A DNA stretch of 5,138 nt, from contig NZ_JAQIVI010000316.1 in NCBI RefSeq assembly GCF_028618695.1, positions 1 to 5,138 on the forward strand, written 5' to 3'. Under the pieces are notes generated by a model. That model made no database searches and was not told where the DNA came from. It saw only the letters and a program-made list of their open reading frames with translations. Position numbers and translations under genes: made by a program. Below are positions 1-4,994 of this stretch, one piece after another; the first letter of the stretch is position 1, and each line of letters begins with the position of its first letter. Source of the stretch: Natrinema soli. GTDB taxonomy: Archaea; Halobacteriota; Halobacteria; Halobacteriales; Natrialbaceae.

Positions 1-461
1 GGCTCGGCGTCTGTCTCGGCGACCGCGACGGCGCGCTCGAGCGCGCCCGGCAGCTCCTGCGCGAGCACCGCCGGAACCTCTCGAACGGTATCGACCTCGT
101 CACTCGAGCGGGGACGACCCAGGAGGAACACGTCCAGTGGATCCACGCGAGCGACGAGATCCGCGAGACCATCGTCGGCATCGTCGCGGGAATGGCGATG
201 GGGAATCAGGGGATCAGCCGCTCGAAGCCGATCATCGCCTTCGCAGAAAAGAACGAAGAAGAAGTCAAGGTCTCCTCGCGGGGCACCCACTCGCTCGTCC
301 GGCAGGGACTGGACCTCTCGGCCGTAATGGGCGAGGCCTCTCGAGCCGTCGGGGGCGACGGCGGCGGCCACGACGTCGCGGCGGGCGCGACGGTCCCGAA
401 AGGCGAGGAGGAAACGTTCGTCGAACGCGCCGACGAGATCGTCGGCGAACAGCTCTCATAG
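1..461 (+). CDS. RecJ-like DHH/DHHA1 family phosphoesterase (single-strand nuclease), C-terminal part
   Basis: This is the last 152 codons of a gene that begins before the window; the reading frame starts at base 3 and ends at a TAG at 459-461. The visible protein matches the DHHA1 end of archaeal RecJ-like proteins. The key signature is a glycine-rich GGHDVAAGA stretch (part of 351-389), the family's GGH..AAG motif thought to bind the nucleic acid substrate. It is preceded by a strand with VSSRGT and followed by a short acidic helix ending the protein. The catalytic DHH domain lies outside the window, so activity cannot be checked. Family members are metal-dependent exonucleases or phosphoesterases on single-stranded DNA or RNA; haloarchaea carry several paralogues and I cannot tell which this is. 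The next gene is convergent, so this is the last gene of its transcription unit. The family call is firm, the exact role is not. Confidence 0.87.
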   Translation, partial: LGVCLGDRDGALERARQLLREHRRNLSNGIDLVTRAGTTQEEHVQWIHASDEIRETIVGIVAGMAMGNQGISRSKPIIAFAEKNEEEVKVSSRGTHSLVRQGLDLSAVMGEASRAVGGDGGGHDVAAGATVPKGEEETFVERADEIVGEQLS

Positions 462-520
462 TCGGCATCCTGCGACGGGTTCCCATTATCTCACTCCAGA
501 CTGATATTCCACCGGCGGTG

Positions 521-659
521 GCGCGCGCTGTCGGTTGTCCGAACGATAGTGAGGACGACCGACGACGCTGCGCGAGGGATGAGCGAGGGAACGGAGTAAC
601 TGAGCGAATCGGCTGGGGAGGAAGTGGCCTCCCTTTGTTGCCAGCATCAGCAGAACGCG
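521..659. repeat. Structured intergenic block with two stem-loops, possible haloarchaeal interspersed repeat
   Basis: This block lies between the convergent RecJ-like and PHP genes. Its left part forms an 11-bp stem, GTCGGTTGTCC (530-540) with GGACGACCGAC (553-563), one pair being G-U, around a 12-nt loop. Flanking CGCGC and GCGCG can lengthen it. The middle has short direct repeats GCGAGGGA (572-579 and 583-590) and a further GAGCGA. The right part forms a second stem: GCTGG (612-616) with CCAGC (641-645), and GGAGG (617-621) with CCTCC (628-632). From memory, similar GGCTGGGGAGG...GTTGCCAGC blocks recur between genes in haloarchaeal genomes, but I could not search for this. It may act as a bidirectional terminator for the two converging genes; there is no clear T-run. 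No convincing reading frame crosses it. Confidence 0.42.
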
Positions 660-682
660 TGCGTATCTACGTCTCCTCGTCG

Positions 683-1438
683 TCAGGTCGATCTGTCCAT
701 CGAGGCCGGCACCGTCGGCAACAGCGGCGCGCGTGAGGTGAACGTGTACGCCGTCTTCCGCACCGCACCCTTCCCGTACTGGACGGCGCTCTTGCGAATC
801 GGCGTGCGCTTGCCGTGGATCTGGGTTCGCCCCTCGAGGATGGCCTCGATGAGTTCGTCGCCGTCGATATCCGCCTTCGTCGGGGCCGCCGTGTCGGGCG
901 TCACGATGACCTCGGTGAAGGCTTTGCCCACGTTGGGGAGGTAGTGAGCGTCGCTGGCACCGATCTGGGGATAGTCCCGGCGGTCGGCGAACGTTCGGGC
1001 CCGCCGGTTGCGGTAGCCCGTAAAGACCATCGAGTTGTAGGTCTCGATCGCGTCGGCGTCGTCGATGTGGCGTTTCCGGACGCCGTGGCGACTGCGCTGG
1101 AAGGGGTGGGGAACGATCGCCACCCCGCCCAGGTCGCGGACGGTCTCGACGGTGTCCATGAACGGCTGCCCCGGATCGGGGCGTTTCTCGACGCCGATCG
1201 CCAGCAGGTGGCCGTGTTGCGTCGAAACTTCGACGCCGGGGATGCCGATCAGTCCGTACTCGGGCGCGAGGTCGGCGGCGCGCCGCGATTCGTCGATCTC
1301 GTCGTGATCGGTGATGACCACCCCGTCGAGTCCGATATCCGCGGCGTGCTCGAGGATGAGCTCGATCGGTTCGTGCCCGTCGTAGGAGGCGTCGGAGTGG
1401 ACGTGAAAGTCGATCGCGAACGGAATCTGCGTGGTCAT
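683..1438 (-). CDS. PHP-domain metal-dependent phosphoesterase
   Basis: A complete 251-residue protein of the PHP (polymerase and histidinol phosphatase) superfamily. The metal-binding motifs appear in the expected order: HVH (H12, H14) in DFHVHSDASYDG, TDHDE at 43-47 (D44, H45), the glutamate of IPGVEVS (E70), PHPF (H111), and SDAH (D163, H165). Together these are the usual ligands of a two- or three-metal phosphoester hydrolase site, so the enzyme should be active. Residues from about 182 onward form a basic C-terminal tail typical of stand-alone archaeal PHP proteins. No signal peptide or membrane segment is seen; it should be cytoplasmic. The substrate cannot be told from sequence: relatives act on phosphorylated nucleotides, sugars or histidinol phosphate. 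I chose the ATG at 1436-1438 because it lies just before the conserved core; the longer frame needs a TTG at 1478-1480 and adds a poor 14-residue leader. No Shine-Dalgarno precedes it. Confidence 0.9.
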   Translation of the reverse strand: MTTQIPFAIDFHVHSDASYDGHEPIELILEHAADIGLDGVVITDHDEIDESRRAADLAPEYGLIGIPGVEVSTQHGHLLAIGVEKRPDPGQPFMDTVETVRDLGGVAIVPHPFQRSRHGVRKRHIDDADAIETYNSMVFTGYRNRRARTFADRRDYPQIGASDAHYLPNVGKAFTEVIVTPDTAAPTKADIDGDELIEAILEGRTQIHGKRTPIRKSAVQYGKGAVRKTAYTFTSRAPLLPTVPASMDRST

Positions 1439-1457
1439 AGAGGGGTTCAGGGTCGGG

Positions 1458-1502
1458 GGTAGCGGAGTCGCTACCACCAATAGCTTGTTGTCGCGCTTAA
1501 AG
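1458..1502 (-). promoter_or_regulatory. Probable promoter and 5'-end hairpin of the PHP gene
   Basis: On the - strand a TATA-like CTTTAAG lies at 1496-1502, about 60 nt before the PHP start. Archaeal spacing of about 25 nt puts the transcript start near 1470-1475. A perfect 7-bp hairpin, GGTAGCG (1458-1464) and CGCTACC (1469-1475) with a GAGT loop, therefore falls at or near the RNA 5' end. It could protect the message, or the DNA palindrome could be an operator. The TATA call rests on position and base composition alone. Confidence 0.4.
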
Positions 1503-1558
1503 ACTCTGCTACCGGTCGCATCCGGATCGCAGTTCGACGGTCGACACCGCTAAGAACG

Positions 1559-1670
1559 CATTATACTGGTGTTGCGGCCGGTAAGCGTGTAATACTTCGA
1601 GAGACCCGTCCGCAGGTCGTCTCAAGAGACGAACGGTAACTGACCTGATAAACCGATACGTTGGTATACG
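1559..1670 (+). promoter_or_regulatory. Candidate promoter region of the histidine kinase, with nested inverted repeat
   Basis: This is the kinase side of the divergent gap. Several TATA-like stretches are present: ATTATAC (1559-1565), GTAATAC near 1590, GATAAA (1648-1653) and GGTATACG (1663-1670); I cannot say which is used. Between them CGTCTC (1618-1623) pairs perfectly with GAGACG (1626-1631), enclosed by CAGGT (1613-1617) with ACCTG (1643-1647). Depending on the true transcript start, this is either a DNA operator near the promoter or a stem-loop in the leader. Confidence 0.3.
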
Positions 1671-1691
1671 CTCTCATCCTGTCACGTCACA

Positions 1692-1696
1692 GGGAG
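1692..1696 (+). promoter_or_regulatory. Shine-Dalgarno site supporting the kinase start
   Basis: GGGAG lies three bases before the ATG at 1700. The spacing is short, but no such site precedes the upstream TTG at 1661, so it decides the start in favour of 1700. Confidence 0.5.
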
Positions 1697-1699
1697 AAC

Positions 1700-3511
1700 A
1701 TGTACAGTTACGTGACGTTCGCGGTTCTGTTATCGGCGATCGTCGGCATAAGCGTCGCCGTCTGGTTGCTCGTCCGGAACGAGTCGAGTCGACCGGCCTT
1801 CGCGTTCGGCCTGTTCATGCTCACGATGGCAGTCTGGTCGGCTACCCACGTCGGAGCTCTCATGTCAGAAACGGTGCGATGGCAACTGCGGTTCACCCAA
1901 CTCTCGTACGTGAGCGTGGTCTTCGCGCCGGTCACCTGGCTCGTATTCTCTCTTCGATACACCGACCGAAGCGGATGGGGTTCCGGGCGACGCATCGCGT
2001 TGCTCTCAGTCGTTCCCGTACTAACGCTCGGATTCGTCTTCACCGCACGGCATCACTCGCTGTTTTACAGTTCGATTTCGCTCGCCGAGGTCGGCGGCCG
2101 GCCGTTCCTCGAGACCGAGCCCGGCCCGTGGCACGTCGTCAACGTCGCCTACTCGTATACGCTGTTACTGATCGGGACGGCGCTGCTGGTCAATGCGGCG
2201 CTCACGAACAACCGGCTCTACAGACGCCAATCCGCCGTCCTTCTGACGTGTACGCTCACACCGTGGCTCGTTAACGGTGCCTACCACATCGGTGTCAGGC
2301 CGATCCCCGAAATCGATCCGACGCCGCTCGCGTTCACGCTCGTCGGGATCCCGCTTGCGGCCCTCGTCTTGCGGACGGACCTGACGACGTTCGTGCCGAT
2401 CGCACACGAGCGCGTGTTCCGAACGCTCGACGATCCCGTTCTCGTGATCAGCCCGAACGATCGGATCCTCGAGGCCAACGCCAGCGCACAATCGGTCCTC
2501 GGCGCGGATCGGCCGCTCGAGGGAGTGGCTGCCGAAGCCGTCCTTCCCGCTGAACTCTCCGACGGTGAAACGTTTCACCTCCCCCTCGAGGCCACCGTTT
2601 CGTGCTCGATTCCGGTCGACGGCGAGACGCGGCGGTTCCTCGCGCAGTGTCGAGCCATCGATCCGGAGCGAGCGGCCGGCTCTCGAGGGGCTATCGTCTC
2701 GCTGACCGATGTCACCGTGCACCTGAACCAGCGGGACGCACTTGCGACCAAGAACGACGCGCTCGAGACGCAGACGGCGAAACTGGAGCTGAAAAACGAA
2801 CAGCTCGAACGGCTCGCGAGCGTCGTCTCCCACGATCTCGCGACCCCGCTGACCACCGGCGAGAGCCTGTTGCAACTCGTTCGCGCGGACCTCGAGGGGG
2901 CAAATCCGGAACTCGAACAGTTGCTCGACGAGCTCGAAACGGTCCACGACCGCCTCCGGGAGTTCTCGGCGGCGCTCCCCGAACTCGCCAGGGAGAGCAC
3001 CGACGTCGAATCGCCCATCGAGTGCGACCTCGAGACCGTCGCCGAGGCCGCGTGGAACGTCGTGGACACCCACGATCTCACCCTCGTCGTCGAATCGACG
3101 CGCACGGTGAGAGCCGATCCGCGTCGGCTCCAGCAGGCGTTCGAGAACCTGTTTCAGAACTGTGTGGAGCACGGCTCCGCGAGCAGTCAGCGCGGAGAAT
3201 CCGCAACGGGGAACGGCGTGACGACGGTCCGCGTCGGGACGCTCGAGGCGGACGATCCTCCCCGGGCGACCGCGAGACCGGACACCGCGAGCCCGCTGCC
3301 CGACCGAGTCGGCTTCTACGTCGAAGACGACGGACCGGGGATTCCGTTCGAGCGTCGGGAGTACGTCCTCCGTTTCGGCGTCAGTACCGGCTCCGGTTCC
3401 GGATACGGACTCGCGATCGTCCGCACGATCGTCGAAGCCCACGGCTGGTCGCTCGCCGTCGTCGATTCATCACAGGGTGGCGCGCGGTTCGAGGTGCTCG
3501 ATGTCGAGTGA
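1700..3511 (+). CDS. 7TM-PAS sensor histidine kinase
   Basis: A complete 603-residue membrane histidine kinase. Seven hydrophobic segments lie at about 5-25, 33-55, 63-85, 98-116, 145-168, 178-198 and 207-224, with a GPW motif (142-144) before helix 5, as in the N-terminal 7TM sensor family of archaeal kinases. A PAS domain follows (about 236-341; LDDPVLVISPNDRILEANASA at its start, SLTDVT at its end), then a short coiled coil (343-372). The phospho-acceptor is H378 in SVVSHDLATPL. The ATPase domain has the N box (N487 in ENLFQNCVEHG), the G1 box DDGPG (543-547) and the G2 box GSGSGYGL (564-571). It should sense a signal in or near the membrane and pass phosphate to a response regulator, but none is encoded nearby. 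The ATG at 1700 has GGGAG just before it and opens the first helix; an upstream TTG at 1661 is less likely. A loop of roughly 40 residues (493-534) after the N box is long and low in complexity. Confidence 0.94.
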   Translation: MYSYVTFAVLLSAIVGISVAVWLLVRNESSRPAFAFGLFMLTMAVWSATHVGALMSETVRWQLRFTQLSYVSVVFAPVTWLVFSLRYTDRSGWGSGRRIALLSVVPVLTLGFVFTARHHSLFYSSISLAEVGGRPFLETEPGPWHVVNVAYSYTLLLIGTALLVNAALTNNRLYRRQSAVLLTCTLTPWLVNGAYHIGVRPIPEIDPTPLAFTLVGIPLAALVLRTDLTTFVPIAHERVFRTLDDPVLVISPNDRILEANASAQSVLGADRPLEGVAAEAVLPAELSDGETFHLPLEATVSCSIPVDGETRRFLAQCRAIDPERAAGSRGAIVSLTDVTVHLNQRDALATKNDALETQTAKLELKNEQLERLASVVSHDLATPLTTGESLLQLVRADLEGANPELEQLLDELETVHDRLREFSAALPELARESTDVESPIECDLETVAEAAWNVVDTHDLTLVVESTRTVRADPRRLQQAFENLFQNCVEHGSASSQRGESATGNGVTTVRVGTLEADDPPRATARPDTASPLPDRVGFYVEDDGPGIPFERREYVLRFGVSTGSGSGYGLAIVRTIVEAHGWSLAVVDSSQGGARFEVLDVE

Positions 3512-3607
3512 GCGATCCGACGCTGTTCGAGGAACTGCTCGTCGGCCCTCCACAAAACGGAGACTCGCATGACCGTGTATCACACAAGCGGCGAGGCGTC
3601 GTCTGTT

Positions 3608-3686
3608 CTAGTACCACTGAACCGATGTACAGACTGATCGCAACGCGATCGCGCGATCAGGTCTGCAAGCATTCAGTGGCGACTAG
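3608..3686. other. Long imperfect inverted repeat (79 nt): terminator or small structured RNA
   Basis: Three stems stack into one long hairpin: CTAGT (3608-3612) with ACTAG (3682-3686); CCACTGAA (3614-3621) with TTCAGTGG (3672-3679); and CAGACTGATCGC (3630-3641) with GCGATCA (3653-3659) plus GTCTG (3661-3665), interrupted only by one bulged G. The loop is 11 nt and the internal loops are small and similar in size. It begins 97 nt after the kinase stop codon, so it may end or protect the kinase transcript. No T-run follows, which archaeal terminators usually have. It could also be a stand-alone RNA or the remains of a small inverted-repeat element. The pairing is clear; the role is inferred. 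Confidence 0.55.
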
Positions 3687-3889
3687 AGTACTCGATCGTC
3701 GTTCAAATTGATAGACACCGTCGCGCGATGAGCTGGTACCGGTCAGCTGTGGTTCTCGTTCGCAGTGAGACGTGACGAGACTGACAGAGCAGAGCGATAA
3801 CGGACGAGACGGCGTCGCTTCAGCCGGAGAATCGACGGCGTAGCGGCAGCCCGTTGCGTTCGGTCCGCGGCTACGCCCGCTCGAGCGAT

Positions 3890-3915
3890 TCGATATAGCG
3901 ATATAAGATATATCT
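3890..3915. promoter_or_regulatory. AT-rich TATA-like cluster
   Basis: A run of GATATA, GATATAA and the palindrome AGATATATCT (3906-3915 region) stands out in otherwise GC-rich DNA and resembles a TATA element readable on either strand. There is no gene downstream in either direction, so if it is a promoter it would drive a non-coding RNA. Weak evidence. Confidence 0.25.
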
Positions 3916-3974
3916 CCGTGAGATCGGGCTGACGCGAGGATCGGTGCAACACAGCTCGAAACGCATCTGAGCAG

Positions 3975-4017
3975 CCGATCGACGCGTGATTCGTAACCGA
4001 ATCCCAGTCGCAATCGG
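3975..4017. other. Stem-loop of about 15 base pairs
   Basis: CCGAT (3975-3979) pairs with ATCGG (4013-4017), CGAC (3980-3983) with GTCG (4007-4010) leaving a two-base bulge, and GATTCG (3988-3993) with CGAATC (3998-4003) around a TAAC loop. It lies 60 nt after the AT-rich cluster at 3890-3915, where a transcript starting on the + strand would run through it. Role unknown. Confidence 0.4.
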
Positions 4018-4149
4018 GCGTACCGACCGGTGGGGAGTCTGCCCAACGAGAATCAGTGACCGAGCTCCAGAACTGCCCGTTACACGGAACGAGCGCCGTC
4101 CGTTGAGTGCCGATTTCACGCTGAACCAGTTCGTCGTTTGCGGCAGAGA

Positions 4150-4212
4150 GCGATCGGTCACTGCCTCCTCCCGACGGGAGCATTCACGGGAGTCGGATTC
4201 TCGACCGGTCGC
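4150..4212. other. Stem-loop with a 10-bp base
   Basis: GCGATCGGTC (4150-4159) pairs with GACCGGTCGC (4203-4212) with one G-U pair. Inside, CTCCC (4168-4172) pairs with GGGAG (4176-4180) around a 3-nt loop. No gene overlaps it convincingly. Role unknown. Confidence 0.35.
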
Positions 4213-4304
4213 ATGGGTCGGGTTCGAAAGCGACGGTCTCAGCGCTGATCGACTCGAGAGGGTGGCCTGTGGGCAGCCATGCGGACCCGTACGAGCAGTC
4301 AAAA

Positions 4305-4366
4305 ACGGGGGTAATCGGTCTCGGTCGGCACTATCGCAGGGTCGACCGAGAGTCCGCACGCCCCGT
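4305..4366. other. Nested stem-loop, perfect 6-bp and 9-bp arms
   Basis: ACGGGG (4305-4310) pairs with CCCCGT (4361-4366), and inside it TCTCGGTCG (4319-4327) pairs perfectly with CGACCGAGA (4343-4351) around a 15-nt loop. The two joining segments are 8 and 9 nt, so the stems can stack as one rod. An A5 run precedes it on the + strand, which reads as a T5 run just after the hairpin on the - strand: hairpin-plus-T geometry for a transcript running leftward, although no - strand gene lies upstream of it. Confidence 0.4.
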
Positions 4367-4558
4367 CATCGTGCATACGCGTTCGACGCGAGACACATTC
4401 TGCGGTGCGCGTTGAGGTGGCGCGATCCCGCCGGCGATAGCAGGATCCGCGTCGAGAGGCGCCTATCACACGTTCCGACCGCTAGCGATCGACGACACTC
4501 GAGATTAACACGGCCACCAGTTCGCCTCGTGTGGACAGCGAAGCACGGACGGATCGTC

Positions 4559-4577
4559 TCCGAGTCGTCGACTCGGA
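4559..4577. other. Short perfect hairpin
   Basis: TCCGAGTC (4559-4566) pairs with GACTCGGA (4570-4577) around a 3-nt loop. It is a compact 8-bp palindrome that could be a protein-binding site or part of an RNA. Nothing else points to a function. Confidence 0.3.
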
Positions 4578-4748
4578 TCGAGGGTGAAACGGAGTACAGT
4601 CCGGTTTGGTCGATGGAGCGCCGATGAACGATCACGGAGTGACGAGAACGCGGCTGGCTACGGTAACCGGTGAATCTCTTCACATCGACCGCGATGGGAA
4701 CGAGTTCAGCGTCGGGAGGACGGCTTCTTCGCGCAGTTCTGCACTGAC

Positions 4749-4780
4749 AGTTAAAAGGTGAACGCCATAGTGCTATATCG
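4749..4780 (+). promoter_or_regulatory. Candidate upstream TATA-like sites
   Basis: AGTTAAAAGG (4749-4758) and GCTATATCG (4772-4780) look like haloarchaeal TATA elements on the + strand. They could be extra promoters for the downstream gene, giving a leader of 190-220 nt that includes the operator and the long stem. They are weaker candidates than the box at 4849-4856. Confidence 0.22.
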
Positions 4781-4848
4781 AATAGGGAGGGGCTCTCAAA
4801 CGGCGGCCCACAGTGGCGGACGAGGGGAACGTCGAAACTCCGGTGGGC

Positions 4849-4856
4849 TTATTATG
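4849..4856 (+). promoter_or_regulatory. TATA-like box of the right-end gene
   Basis: TTATTATG is the most AT-rich octamer in the upstream region of the gene at 4995. Usual archaeal spacing places the transcript start near 4877-4881, immediately after the palindrome at 4858-4873. A protein bound there would sit where the polymerase must load. Positional inference, no start-site data. Confidence 0.5.
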
Positions 4857-4857
4857 T

Positions 4858-4873
4858 TTTAGGCCAGCCTAAA
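4858..4873. promoter_or_regulatory. Perfect 16-bp palindrome resembling a DtxR/IdeR-family iron box
   Basis: TTTAGGC and GCCTAAA are perfect inverted repeats with a CA spacer. The core TTAGGCCAGCCTAA agrees at 12 of 14 positions with the first 14 bases of the classical DtxR/IdeR consensus, TTAGGTTAGCCTAACCTAA. Haloarchaea have several DtxR-family metal-dependent regulators (SirR, Idr1, Idr2) that control iron uptake and storage. Lying between the TATA-like box and the expected transcript start, it should repress when metal is bound, although these proteins can also activate. The palindrome is seen directly; the regulator and the metal are inferred. Confidence 0.65.
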
Positions 4874-4882
4874 TGATGACGC

Positions 4883-4981
4883 GTCCGTCTGCGATACCGC
4901 GGATACGAACCGTCCGGCGGCGACTGCTCGGCCATCGAGCGCACCGGTTCGTAAACAGAGATCCGCAGTCCCGCGACGGAC
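4883..4981 (+). promoter_or_regulatory. Long interrupted stem filling the predicted 5' leader (regulatory leader or small RNA)
   Basis: Paired arms follow in nested order: GTCCGTC (4883-4889) with GACGGAC (4975-4981); GCG (4891-4893) with CGC (4972-4974); a 5x5 internal loop; GCGGA (4899-4903) with TCCGC (4962-4966); TACGAACCG (4904-4912) with CGGTTCGTA (4945-4953), with an 8-nt bulge on the 3' side; and GCTCG (4926-4930) with CGAGC (4936-4940) around a GCCAT loop. That is 29 base pairs in 99 nt, all Watson-Crick. The stem starts a few bases after the expected transcript start and ends four bases before the GGAGG site. It could control access to that site, act as a metabolite- or metal-sensing leader, or be a small RNA made from the metal-regulated promoter. 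I recognise no known riboswitch class in it. Confidence 0.5.
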
Positions 4982-4985
4982 CAGT

Positions 4986-4990
4986 GGAGG
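4986..4990 (+). promoter_or_regulatory. Shine-Dalgarno site of the right-end gene
   Basis: GGAGG, a full match to the 16S rRNA tail, lies four bases before the ATG at 4995. It fixes the start, and indicates a transcript with a leader, not a leaderless one. Confidence 0.7.
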
Positions 4991-4994
4991 AACC

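Larger units (their letters stand above)
3512..4848. other. Gene-poor region of about 1.3 kb with many inverted repeats
   Basis: I find no convincing protein gene here. Frames that stay open on either strand (for example 3986-4627 on + and 3743-4183 or 3871-4359 on -) give arginine- and serine-rich products with no recognisable motif, opposite to the acidic proteins expected in this organism. By eye the GC content is about 60-62%, below that of the neighbouring kinase. No tRNA, rRNA, RNase P RNA or SRP RNA signature was seen. What the region does hold is a series of inverted repeats, the strongest listed separately; a further one pairs GGCGTAGC (3837-3844) with GCTACGCC (3870-3877). It may be a long regulatory or RNA-coding gap, or the worn-down remains of lost genes. 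Confidence 0.6.

Noticed and set aside
815..1462. Open frame of 215 codons on the + strand opposite the PHP gene
   Set aside because: Antisense shadow; the - strand frame carries all PHP metal-ligand motifs.
1661..1699. TTG start adding 13 residues to the kinase
   Set aside because: TTG is a poor start, no ribosome site precedes it, and the ATG at 1700 has GGGAG next to it and begins directly with the first membrane helix.
2165..3442. Long open frame of 425 codons on the - strand opposite the kinase
   Set aside because: It is a shadow of the GC-rich kinase gene. The product is arginine-rich with no motif, while the + strand frame shows a complete kinase domain order.
2602..3711. Long + strand frame of 369 codons overlapping the kinase in another phase
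   Set aside because: Arginine- and proline-rich shadow of the kinase coding sequence. Only its tail beyond 3508 is considered, as a separate low-confidence finding.
4215..4233. GGTTCGAAA motif resembling a tRNA T-arm
   Set aside because: The arm stem does not pair fully and no acceptor, D or anticodon arms can be found around it.
3743..4359. Overlapping - strand frames of 146 and 162 codons
   Set aside because: Same basic composition with no motif, and they overlap each other in different phases; no promoter or ribosome site supports them.
3986..4627. Open frame of 213 codons on the + strand in the gene-poor region
   Set aside because: Strongly basic, arginine- and serine-rich, no motif, third-position GC near background; unlike the acidic proteins expected here.
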